A stretch of 9,145 nt of DNA from Pseudomonadales bacterium. GTDB taxonomy: Bacteria; Pseudomonadota; Gammaproteobacteria; Pseudomonadales; DT-91. The translations under genes and the position numbers were made by a program. Shown in pieces: positions 1-9,145 of this stretch. Position 1 is the stretch's first letter; each line of letters begins with the position of its first letter. The notes under the pieces are model-generated. The model saw only the letters and a program-made list of their open reading frames with translations, made no database searches and was not told the origin of the DNA. The stretch is taken from positions 23,729-32,873 of the forward strand of contig JABSRR010000009.1 in the NCBI GenBank assembly GCA_013215025.1. Reading direction: 5' to 3'.

Positions 1-114
1 GCAATAAGTTTTATAGCTTTACAACCGCTAGATGCGAAGACCATATTTATGAGTTATATAGGCTTCCTGATAGTTCACCAGTTTTTGATCGCTGGTTTAG
101 TAAAGCTAAATTAA
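1..114 (+). CDS. atpI: ATP synthase protein I, C-terminal end (partial)
   Basis: The window opens inside a reading frame (frame 1) whose last 37 residues are visible before a TAA at 112-114. The fragment is hydrophobic. It has the pattern of a short polar turn (QPLDAKT), then a final membrane helix (about residues 17-35 of the fragment), and ends in VKLN. Together with its position just before atpB, this fits the tail of AtpI, the small membrane protein encoded first in many atp operons. AtpI is thought to assist c-ring assembly or magnesium supply and is not part of the finished enzyme. The start, the RBS and most of the protein lie outside the window, so the call rests on position and hydrophobic pattern rather than on a diagnostic motif. 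The operon promoter is presumably upstream too. Confidence 0.8.
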   Translation, partial: AISFIALQPLDAKTIFMSYIGFLIVHQFLIAGLVKLN

Positions 115-138
115 TGAGCTGCCACGATTGGGCTGAAA

Positions 139-177
139 TGATCTGAACATTTGTACGACGTTTTTGTACTTAGATCA
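139..177. repeat. Imperfect nested inverted repeat in the atpI-atpB spacer
   Basis: TGATCT (139-144) and AGATCA (172-177) are perfect 6-base inverted arms. Inside them, two GTAC copies (153-156 and 166-169) can also pair across a 9-base loop. The flanks between the two stems are unequal (8 and 2 bases), so the structure would be bulged. It could be an intercistronic RNA hairpin or an operator. Short arms of this size also arise by chance in 125 bases of AT-rich spacer. The rest of the spacer (115-239) shows only a weak ribosome site, TTAGGT at 227-232, before atpB. Confidence 0.3.
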
Positions 178-230
178 ATAAAGATTAGCCGGTAACTTGT
201 TAACTAAAGAAGATTTAAAATTTAAGTTAG

Positions 231-1167
<937 letters not shown>

Positions 1168-1169
<2 letters not shown>

Positions 1170-1194
1170 GTTCTTTCTGTATATATCGGAACTT
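1168..1194. repeat. Inverted repeat just after atpB
   Basis: AAGTTC (1168-1173, including the last two bases of the atpB stop codon) and GAACTT (1189-1194) are perfect 6-base arms around a 15-base loop. No T-run follows, so this is not an intrinsic terminator. It could be a weak intercistronic hairpin that separates the atpB mRNA end from the open atpE leader. Chance is a fair alternative. Confidence 0.3.
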
Positions 1195-1207
1195 TGAATA
1201 AATAACG

Positions 1208-1495
<288 letters not shown>

Positions 1496-1496
1496 T

Positions 1497-1540
1497 CCTC
1501 TCTTTGTTTTTAATGAATTTAAATTTATTTAAAGCAGAGG
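1497..1540. promoter_or_regulatory. Inverted repeat that can mask the atpF ribosome site
   Basis: CCTCT at 1497-1501, just after the atpE stop, is complementary to AGAGG at 1536-1540, which is the core of the atpF Shine-Dalgarno (GAGGTG, 1537-1542). After one mismatch, three weaker pairs (one G-U, two A-U) could extend the stem. The enclosed bases are AT-rich and include the palindrome AATTTAAATT (1516-1525). If it forms, the stem would hide the atpF ribosome site and lower b output relative to c, whose stoichiometry is about 2 to 10. The pairing is visible; the role is inferred. Confidence 0.4.
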
Positions 1541-1547
1541 TGCTGGA

Positions 1548-2018
1548 ATGAACATAAATCTAACATTGATTGGTCAATCAATTTCGTTTTTGTTCTTCGT
1601 TGCATTTTGTATGAAGTTCATCTGGCCTGCATTAGCAGGTGCGATGGCTGAGCGTCAGGAAAAAATTGCCGAAGGTTTAGAAGCTGCATCACGTGCCGCT
1701 AAAGACCTTGAACTCGCGCAAGAAAAAGCAACCAGCCAAATGGCTGATGCAAAAAATGATGCTGCACAAATCATCGATCAAGCGAACAAGCGTGCCAATC
1801 AAATTATCGACGAAGCGAAAGAGCAAGCGTCTGAAGAAGCTGCGCGCATTAAAGCCGCTGCGGAAGCAGAAGTTGAGCAGCAAGTCGCCCGTGCTCGTGA
1901 AGAGTTACGTGGACAAGTTGCTACTTTAGCCATTGCTGGCGCTGAGAAAATCTTAGCTACTTCAGTTGATCAAACTGCACATCAAGCCATGCTAGATAGT
2001 TTAGCGGCTGAACTGTAA
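1548..2018 (+). CDS. atpF: F1Fo ATP synthase subunit b
   Basis: This is the peripheral stalk subunit, which dimerises and ties Fo to delta/alpha on top of F1. Its 156 aa equal the E. coli length. One N-terminal membrane helix lies at about 5-27, followed by the conserved Trp26-Pro27 and Arg36 (AERQEKI). A long, highly charged alanine/glutamate/lysine-rich coiled coil runs from about 35 to 125, with the family stretch [14 protein letters not shown] at 78-91. The delta-binding C-terminus contains [10 protein letters not shown] and ends LAAEL. The ribosome site GAGGTG at 1537-1542 is five bases from the ATG and may be partly masked by an upstream repeat. Confidence 0.98.
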   Translation: MNINLTLIGQSISFLFFVAFCMKFIWPALAGAMAERQEKIAEGLEAASRAAKDLELAQEKATSQMADAKNDAAQIIDQANKRANQIIDEAKEQASEEAARIKAAAEAEVEQQVARAREELRGQVATLAIAGAEKILATSVDQTAHQAMLDSLAAEL

Positions 2019-2029
2019 CAAGAGGTTAC
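2015..2029. promoter_or_regulatory. Mini-hairpin spanning the atpF stop and atpH RBS
   Basis: GTAAC (2015-2019) and GTTAC (2025-2029) are perfect arms around the 5-base loop AAGAG. The left arm contains the atpF TAA stop (2016-2018). The loop plus the first base of the right arm is the atpH Shine-Dalgarno AGAGG (2021-2025). A ribosome terminating on atpF would open this structure, which suggests translational coupling of delta to b. The stem is short, so its stability is doubtful. Confidence 0.4.
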
Positions 2030-2030
2030 T

Positions 2031-2567
2031 ATGGCAGAATTGACAACTTTAGCGCGTCCATATGCCAAAGCGGCATTTGGTTTTGCTTTAGCGAATAATG
2101 ACTTGGCCGCTTGGTCAGGCATGTTAGCAACGCTATCTGCAGTAACGCAAGATGATACCGTAAAAGCGGCTTTATCATCACCAGCGCTTACTGCTGAACA
2201 ATCGGTTGCGCAAGTAAAAAACTTATTAGCAGACGAACTATCGACGCAGGGTGAAAACTTTGTGACCTTACTCGCTGACAATAAGCGTTTGACTTTGCTA
2301 CCGATGATCGCAGAGCAATTTGAAGTGCTGAAAGCGAAGCAAGAAAAGTTAAGCCATGTTGAAATTACGTCGGCCTATGATGTTGATCAAGCGACGCAAG
2401 ACAAATTGGCGAAAGCTCTTTCAGACAAATTAAACTGTAGTGTTGATATTGACACCACAGTTGATACCAATCTTATCGGCGGTGCAGTCGTTCGTGCCGG
2501 TGACTTAGTCATCGACAACTCTGTACGTAGCCGTTTAGCCAAACTCCACGAATCTTTGAATGCGTAA
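2031..2567 (+). CDS. atpH: F1Fo ATP synthase subunit delta
   Basis: Delta is the F1 stator cap that joins the N-termini of alpha to the C-terminus of the b dimer (the OSCP equivalent). The 178-aa product matches the usual length of about 177. It shows the family start ARPYAKAAFGFA at 8-19, within an all-helical N-terminal domain of about 105 residues. The C-terminal signature GGAVVRAGDLVIDNSVRSRL occupies about 150-169 and matches the E. coli delta stretch around IRAGDMVIDGSVRGRL. The start lies 12 bases after the atpF stop with AGAGG five bases upstream, so coupling to atpF is likely. Confidence 0.98.
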   Translation: MAELTTLARPYAKAAFGFALANNDLAAWSGMLATLSAVTQDDTVKAALSSPALTAEQSVAQVKNLLADELSTQGENFVTLLADNKRLTLLPMIAEQFEVLKAKQEKLSHVEITSAYDVDQATQDKLAKALSDKLNCSVDIDTTVDTNLIGGAVVRAGDLVIDNSVRSRLAKLHESLNA

Positions 2568-2574
2568 GAGTTTG
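2540..2574. repeat. Inverted repeat across the atpH-atpA junction
   Basis: CAAACTC (2540-2546) and GAGTTTG (2568-2574) are perfect 7-base arms around a 21-base loop that contains the atpH stop codon. The right arm ends on the first base of the atpA ribosome site GAGGGA (2574-2579), leaving most of that site free. It may be an intercistronic hairpin or a chance pairing. Confidence 0.3.
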
Positions 2575-2585
2575 AGGGATAAAGC

Positions 2586-4130
2586 ATGCAGCAACTGAAT
2601 CCATCAGAAATTAGCGAAATTATTAAGTCGCGTATTGAGAGCTTAGATGTACAAGCTGACGCGCAAAACGAAGGTACTATCGTTTCTGTAAGTGATGGTA
2701 TCGTTCGTATTCATGGTCTTGCTGACGTAATGTACGGTGAGATGATTGAATTTGACGGTGGTGTTTACGGTATGGCGCTTAACTTAGAGCGTGATTCTGT
2801 AGGTGCTATCATTTTAGGTGACTACTTAAGCCTGCAAGAAGGTCAAAAGTGTCGCTGTACCGGTCGTATCTTAGAAGTACCTGTTGGTCCTGAGTTAGAA
2901 GGTCGCGTTGTTGACGCACTGGGTAACCCAATCGACGGTAAAGGTGCTATCGATGCGAAAATCACTGACCCAATCGAAAAAATCGCACCCGGTGTAATCT
3001 GGCGTCAATCGGTTGATCAGCCAGTGCAATTAGGTTTAAAAGCGGTAGACGCGATGGTTCCAGTTGGCCGTGGCCAGCGTGAGCTTATCATCGGTGACCG
3101 TGGTGTTGGTAAAACTGCTGTTGCAGTTGACGCTATCATCAACCAGAAAGACTCAGGCATTAAGTGTGTTTACGTAGCCATCGGTCAGAAAGCATCGACG
3201 GTTGCAGGTGTTGTGCGTAAGTTAGAAGAGCACGGCGCACTTGAGAACACCATCATTGTTGCAGCTACTGCATCAGATCCTGCTTCTATGCAGTTCTTAG
3301 CAGCATTTGCTGGTACGTCAATGGGTGAATACTACCGTGACCGCGGTGAAGATGCCTTAATCATTTATGATGATTTAACCAAGCAAGCTTGGGCTTATCG
3401 TCAAATTTCATTATTGTTGAAACGTCCTCCAGGCCGTGAAGCATACCCTGGTGATGTTTTCTACTTGCACTCACGTTTGCTTGAGCGTGCATCTCGTGTA
3501 TCGGCAGCTTATGTTGAAGAATTCACCAAAGGTGAAGTGAAAGGCCAAACAGGTTCATTAACTGCACTGCCGATCATTGAAACGCAAGCCGGTGACGTAT
3601 CAGCATTCGTACCGACTAACGTCATCTCGATTACCGATGGTCAGATCTTCCTTGAAACTGATATGTTCAACGCCGGTATCCGTCCTGCAATGAACGCGGG
3701 TATCTCGGTATCGCGTGTTGGTGGTTCAGCACAGACTAAGATCATGAAGAAGCTATCAGGCGGTATCCGTACTGACTTAGCGCAGTATCGTGAATTAGCG
3801 GCGTTCGCACAGTTTGCATCTGATCTTGACGATGCAACCAAAGCTCAGTTAGAGCAAGGTGAGCGTGTTACTGAATTGATGAAGCAAACTCAGTATGCAC
3901 CACTAAACGTGGCGCAGATGGGTTTGATTATCTATGCAGCTAACCAAGGCTATCTCGGTGATGTTGAAGTCTCTAAGGTTCTAGATTTTGAATCGGCGCT
4001 ACTGTCTTACGTAGCAAGCGAATATGCTGACGTGATGAACGACGTTGCCAAATCTGGTGCCTGGAACGACGAGATCGAAGCTACATTCAAGTCTGCAATT
4101 GAGCAGTTTAAAGCAACGCAAACTTGGTAA
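2586..4130 (+). CDS. atpA: F1Fo ATP synthase subunit alpha
   Basis: Alpha is the non-catalytic nucleotide-binding subunit of the alpha3beta3 head. It supplies the arginine finger to the catalytic beta site. The 514 aa compare with 513 in E. coli. In order: the N-terminal beta-barrel (about 25-95); the P-loop at 170-177 with Lys176 and Thr177; the Walker B region [10 protein letters not shown] at 258-267; the signature [10 protein letters not shown] at 281-290; the arginine finger Arg377 in [11 protein letters not shown]; and a helical C-terminal domain ending FKATQTW. The P-loop reads GDRGVGKT instead of the GDRQTGKT I know from most alpha subunits, so two residues resemble the beta P-loop. 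All other key residues are present and the frame is intact, so the protein should be functional. RBS: GAGGGA at 2574-2579. Confidence 0.98.
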   Translation: MQQLNPSEISEIIKSRIESLDVQADAQNEGTIVSVSDGIVRIHGLADVMYGEMIEFDGGVYGMALNLERDSVGAIILGDYLSLQEGQKCRCTGRILEVPVGPELEGRVVDALGNPIDGKGAIDAKITDPIEKIAPGVIWRQSVDQPVQLGLKAVDAMVPVGRGQRELIIGDRGVGKTAVAVDAIINQKDSGIKCVYVAIGQKASTVAGVVRKLEEHGALENTIIVAATASDPASMQFLAAFAGTSMGEYYRDRGEDALIIYDDLTKQAWAYRQISLLLKRPPGREAYPGDVFYLHSRLLERASRVSAAYVEEFTKGEVKGQTGSLTALPIIETQAGDVSAFVPTNVISITDGQIFLETDMFNAGIRPAMNAGISVSRVGGSAQTKIMKKLSGGIRTDLAQYRELAAFAQFASDLDDATKAQLEQGERVTELMKQTQYAPLNVAQMGLIIYAANQGYLGDVEVSKVLDFESALLSYVASEYADVMNDVAKSGAWNDEIEATFKSAIEQFKATQTW

Positions 4131-4137
4131 TTAGAAT

Positions 4138-4153
4138 AGGCCGTTAGTGGCCT
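4138..4153. repeat. Hairpin in the atpA-atpG spacer
   Basis: AGGCC (4138-4142) and GGCCT (4149-4153) form a GC-rich 5-bp stem with a 6-base loop, 8 bases after the atpA stop. No T-run follows, so it is not a terminator. An RNA hairpin here could pause 3' decay or set gamma output below alpha (one gamma per three alpha). The atpG ribosome site that follows is weak (GAGAGA, near 4162-4167), in keeping with lower output. Confidence 0.45.
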
Positions 4154-4172
4154 TATGTAGCGAGAGACTATT

Positions 4173-6475
<2,303 letters not shown>

Positions 6476-6493
6476 GGCTGATAGGTAAATAGC

Positions 6494-6910
6494 ATGGCAA
6501 TGACTGTACATTGCGATATTGTTAGCGCCGGCAGCGAAATCTTCTCAGGTCTTGTTGAGATGGTTGTCGCTTCTGGTCACGACGGTGAGTTAGGCATCAT
6601 CTACGATCACGCGCCGCTGTTAACCAGTTTAATCCCTGGTTATGTTCGCGTGATAAAGCAAGGTGGTACCGAGGAAGTTTTCTACGTATCTGGCGGATAT
6701 TTAGAAGTACAGCCGACTCACGTTAGCATTTTGGCCGATGAGGCCGAACGCGCTGGCGATATCGATGAAGCTTCGGCTGAGAAAGCACGTCAGGATGCAC
6801 TAAATGCAATTGCTGGATCATCCGGCGAGTTCGATTACGAACACGTTACGATGCAGCTAGCTGAAGCTGAAGCACGATTACGTGCCATTAAGCAGCTGAA
6901 GCAGCGTTAA
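6494..6910 (+). CDS. atpC: F1Fo ATP synthase subunit epsilon
   Basis: Epsilon sits at the foot of gamma, contacts the c ring, and can inhibit ATP hydrolysis when its C-terminal helices extend. The 138 aa compare with 139 in E. coli. The N-terminal beta-sandwich (about 1-86) has the family start MAMTVHCDIVSAGSEIFSGL, the motif GELGIIYDHAPLLTSL (31-46) and YVSGGYLEVQPTHVSILADE (64-83). A charged alanine-rich helical pair (about 90-138) forms the inhibitory domain, so the protein is full length and not the truncated type. It starts 18 bases after atpD with a modest AGG at 6483-6485, and is the last gene before the terminator. Confidence 0.98.
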   Translation: MAMTVHCDIVSAGSEIFSGLVEMVVASGHDGELGIIYDHAPLLTSLIPGYVRVIKQGGTEEVFYVSGGYLEVQPTHVSILADEAERAGDIDEASAEKARQDALNAIAGSSGEFDYEHVTMQLAEAEARLRAIKQLKQR

Positions 6911-6926
6911 GTCACCGTTTATAGTT

Positions 6927-6955
6927 AAAAGGCCAGCATTTGCTGGCCTTTTTTT
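6927..6955 (+). terminator. Intrinsic terminator of the atp operon
   Basis: GGCCAGC (6931-6937) and GCTGGCC (6942-6948) form a perfect 7-bp GC-rich stem with the loop ATTT. Four A-U pairs (6927-6930 with 6949-6952) lengthen it, and a run of seven T ends at 6955. It lies 16 bases after the atpC stop and should end most atp transcription before glmU. Confidence 0.95.
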
Positions 6956-6969
6956 ATGCGCTGGCAGAC

Positions 6970-6975
6970 TATAAT
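6970..6975 (+). promoter_or_regulatory. Candidate -10 element of a glmUS promoter
   Basis: A perfect TATAAT lies 15 bases after the terminator and about 75 bases before glmU. At 16-17 bases upstream there is only a T-rich stretch overlapping the terminator tail, so no good -35 box is present, and there is no TG extension. The strong terminator makes a fresh promoter here likely. A second option, TTGCCA at 6988-6993, lacks a well-placed -10. Confidence 0.4.
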
Positions 6976-7050
6976 TGCGCGAAAACGTTGCCAATGATTG
7001 CGTCATCACCGGGTAATGATAGACTGTAAAAAAATAATTCAGAGCATGCT

Positions 7051-8421
7051 ATGCACTTAGATATTGTAATATTAGCGGCCGGCAAAGGCAGCCGTATGCG
7101 TTCACAACGGCCTAAAGTGCTGCAACAATTGGCCGGCAAACCACTGCTGCAACACGTTATCGACAGCGCGGCTTGTTTAGAGAACAGCCATTTACATATT
7201 GTCTATGGCCACGGTGCAGCTGAGGTACAAAATGCGATTACCGCGCCGGTTAACTGGTGTTTACAAGCCGAGCAGCTAGGCACCGGCCATGCGGTACAGC
7301 AGGCTATGCCAAGCATGGCTGATGATGGGATTACGATTATCCTCTATGGCGATGTGCCGTTAGTCAGCAGCGCAACCATGCAGCAGTTAATTGAAAATGC
7401 CCAGCAACAGCGCTTAGCGCTGTTAACAATCTGTCTAGATAATCCTAGAGGCTATGGTCGCATAGTGCGTGAACAGGGCAATATTGTCGCGATCGTCGAA
7501 GAAAAAGACGCATCAGCGCAGCAACAGCAGATTCAAGAAACCAATACCGGCATCATGGCGGTGGAAACCGCGCTATTAAAGCAGCTGCTACCGCAGTTAA
7601 GCAATCAAAATGCACAGGGTGAATATTATCTTACCGATATCATCGCATTGGCCGTTGCCGCTGGGGTAAATATAGCCAGTGTCGATATCGAAGACGAAGT
7701 CGAAGTTCAGGGCGTGAATGATAAACAGCAATTAGCAAAGCTTGAGCGCGCCTATCAACAACGCCAAGCGGAACAACTGATGCAGCAGGGCGCGACGGTC
7801 ATTGATCCATCACGCTTAGATATTCGCGGCGAAATTCGCGTAGCGCAAGATGTCACCATCGATGCCAATGTAATCTTACAAGGCGAGGTAGAGTTAGGCA
7901 GCGATGTCGTAATCAGCGCAAACTGCATTATTGGCAGCCCGAACAAGAAAACCGTGATTGGCGCCGGCACGCAAATCTTGCCTAATAGTATTGTCGAAGA
8001 AGGACAAATCGGTGAAAGCTGCCAAGTTGGGCCGTTTGCTCGAATCCGTCCAGGCACGGTACTCGCCAATGGCGCCAAAGTGGGCAACTTTGTTGAAACG
8101 AAAAAAGCCAGCATTGGGGCAGGGTCTAAAGTGAACCACCTTAGCTATATTGGTGACAGCACGATAGGCGAGCAAGTTAATATTGGTGCTGGCACCATTA
8201 CCTGTAATTATGATGGCGTCAATAAGCACCAAACCGTCATTGACGATCACGCCTTTATTGGCTCAAACACTGCACTGGTGGCGCCCGTGCAGATTGGCGA
8301 AACAGCCACCGTTGCGGCGGGTTCAACCATTACCAAAGATGTTGCCGCCGAAGAGCTAGCCCTAGCACGCGGTAAACAAAAAAACCTAAGCGGCTGGGTT
8401 CGGCCTAAGAAGAAAAGCTAA
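7051..8421 (+). CDS. glmU: Bifunctional GlcN-1-P acetyltransferase / GlcNAc-1-P uridyltransferase
   Basis: GlmU makes UDP-GlcNAc in the cytoplasm for peptidoglycan and lipopolysaccharide. It acetylates glucosamine-1-phosphate with acetyl-CoA, then couples the product to UTP. Its 456 aa equal the E. coli length. The N-terminal uridyltransferase (about 1-228) has LAAGKGSRM (8-16) with Arg15 and Lys22, QLGTGHAV (75-82), YGDVPL with the metal ligand Asp101, and GVND with Asn223. The C-terminal left-handed beta-helix (about 250-440) shows hexapeptide repeats such as VIGAGT, IGAGSK and IGAGTI, the catalytic His363 in NHLSYIGD, and NYDGVNK. The tail GWVRPKKKS is typical. The ribosome site is weak (CAGAG, 7040-7044), and a five-codon frame beginning at 7046 overlaps the start. 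Codon use favours GGC and CAG more than the atp genes do, suggesting lower expression. The stop overlaps glmS by one base. Confidence 0.98.
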   Translation: MHLDIVILAAGKGSRMRSQRPKVLQQLAGKPLLQHVIDSAACLENSHLHIVYGHGAAEVQNAITAPVNWCLQAEQLGTGHAVQQAMPSMADDGITIILYGDVPLVSSATMQQLIENAQQQRLALLTICLDNPRGYGRIVREQGNIVAIVEEKDASAQQQQIQETNTGIMAVETALLKQLLPQLSNQNAQGEYYLTDIIALAVAAGVNIASVDIEDEVEVQGVNDKQQLAKLERAYQQRQAEQLMQQGATVIDPSRLDIRGEIRVAQDVTIDANVILQGEVELGSDVVISANCIIGSPNKKTVIGAGTQILPNSIVEEGQIGESCQVGPFARIRPGTVLANGAKVGNFVETKKASIGAGSKVNHLSYIGDSTIGEQVNIGAGTITCNYDGVNKHQTVIDDHAFIGSNTALVAPVQIGETATVAAGSTITKDVAAEELALARGKQKNLSGWVRPKKKS

Positions 8422-9145
8422 TGTGTGGCATTGTGGGTGCGGTCAGTCATCGGCCGATACAAAAAATCTTACTGCGAGGTTTACAGCGACTGGAATACCG
8501 CGGCTACGACTCTGCCGGTATAGCAGTCATTGATAAACAGCAACAATTGAATATTGTTAAAGCAGTAGGAAAAGTTGCAGCATTAGTAGAAGCCAGTCAA
8601 TCAGCACAGCAGTCAGGCAATATTGGTATTGCACATACGCGCTGGGCAACCCACGGCAAACCAACTCTAGAAAACGCACACCCGCATTTCTCCGGTGAAA
8701 ATTTTGCCCTCGTGCACAACGGCATCATCGAAAACTTTCAGGCACTGCGCACAGAACTCGAGGCCAAAGGCTATAGCTTTGTATCCGAAACCGATACTGA
8801 AACGATCGTGCACCTGATTGATAGCGCATATCAAGAAACAAACGATTTGTTAGCCGCAGTGAAACAAACCATCAGTAAATTACAAGGCGCGTATGGTCTC
8901 GCGGTTATCAGTAAGCATGACGACAATCGCCTAATCGCTGCACGCAGCGGTAGCCCGCTGGTATTAGGCCTGGGCGTTGATGAAATGTTTATTGCCTCTG
9001 ATCAATTAGCGCTGCGTCAGGTAACCGATCAGTTTATTTATTTAGAAGAAGGCGATATTGCCGATATCAGCGCCGATGGCTATCGCATTTATCACCAAGA
9101 CGCTGAAGTCGATCGTCATATTGCCGAAATCACCGACGTTGTCGA
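8421..9145 (+). CDS. glmS: Glutamine--fructose-6-phosphate aminotransferase, N-terminal part (partial)
   Basis: GlmS makes glucosamine-6-phosphate from fructose-6-phosphate and glutamine, the committed step of amino-sugar synthesis. The first 241 codons are open to the window edge; the family is about 610 aa, so the two isomerase (SIS) domains are missing. The visible part is the N-terminal-nucleophile glutaminase domain. It starts MCGIVGAV, with Cys2 as the catalytic nucleophile after methionine removal, followed by RLEYRGYDSAG (23-33), HTRWATHGKP (72-81) with Arg74, NAHPH (85-89), HNGIIEN (99-105) with the oxyanion pair Asn100-Gly101, and SETDTE with Asp125. ARSGSPLVLG and FIASDQLAL near 174-198 also fit. 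The ATG shares its A with the glmU stop (TAATG), so translation is coupled and there is no separate leader or glmS ribozyme. The weak purine stretch AAGAAGAAAAG lies within the glmU end. Confidence 0.97.
   Translation, partial: MCGIVGAVSHRPIQKILLRGLQRLEYRGYDSAGIAVIDKQQQLNIVKAVGKVAALVEASQSAQQSGNIGIAHTRWATHGKPTLENAHPHFSGENFALVHNGIIENFQALRTELEAKGYSFVSETDTETIVHLIDSAYQETNDLLAAVKQTISKLQGAYGLAVISKHDDNRLIAARSGSPLVLGLGVDEMFIASDQLALRQVTDQFIYLEEGDIADISADGYRIYHQDAEVDRHIAEITDVV

Noticed and set aside
145..200. Internal promoter upstream of atpB
   Set aside because: TTGTAC at 151-156 resembles a -35 box, but no acceptable -10 hexamer occurs at 16-18 bases.
1693..1929. 78-codon + strand frame inside atpF
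   Set aside because: It is an out-of-frame reading of the lysine/alanine-rich coiled coil; its lysine-rich product is an artefact of that composition.
4138..4153. Terminator between atpA and atpG
   Set aside because: The stem is only 5 bp and no T-run follows; ending transcription here would strip the operon of gamma, beta and epsilon.
7755..8250. Two overlapping open frames on the - strand inside glmU (7755-8114 and 7894-8250)
   Set aside because: They lie wholly antisense to the conserved beta-helix of GlmU, show no recognisable domain, and are explained by its repeated codon composition.

Overview
The window is a contiguous stretch of bacterial housekeeping DNA, all on the + strand: the end of atpI, then the complete F1Fo ATP synthase operon atpB-E-F-H-A-G-D-C, a strong intrinsic terminator, glmU, and the 5' third of glmS, which runs off the right edge. 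The order atpIBEFHAGDC-glmU-glmS, the 156-aa b subunit and the protein sequences point to a gammaproteobacterium. Subunit a has the long periplasmic N-terminus and extended loops I associate with Pseudomonas-like and marine relatives. The beta subunit carries a short insertion I also recall from Vibrio-type beta subunits. A moderate GC content (mid-40s by eye) suggests a marine lineage such as Cellvibrionales or Alteromonadales, but I cannot assign a genus.

Layout: 1-114 atpI tail; 115-239 a spacer with a small inverted repeat; 240-2018 the Fo genes (a, c, b); 2031-6910 the F1 genes (delta, alpha, gamma, beta, epsilon); 6927-6955 the terminator; about 6956-7050 a short promoter-bearing spacer; 7051-8421 glmU; 8421-9145 glmS (partial). 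The longest non-coding stretch is 140 bases (6911-7050). No RNA genes, mobile elements, CRISPR arrays or pseudogenes were seen.

The eight atp products build one proton-driven rotary enzyme. The a subunit and c ring carry protons, b and delta form the stator, and gamma and epsilon form the rotor shaft that drives catalysis in the alpha3beta3 head. GlmS and GlmU supply the first and last steps of UDP-N-acetylglucosamine synthesis for peptidoglycan and lipopolysaccharide; the middle enzyme, GlmM, is not in the window. The terminator, the new promoter and a visible change in codon bias indicate that glmUS is expressed separately from atp.

I found no undescribed system. The points worth a second look are small: the non-canonical P-loop of the alpha subunit, the G-free AACTTT-repeat leader before atpE, short inverted repeats at several cistron boundaries (two of which involve a Shine-Dalgarno site), an over-long beta start that should be shortened, and the one-base overlap of glmU and glmS, which leaves no leader for known glmS regulation.
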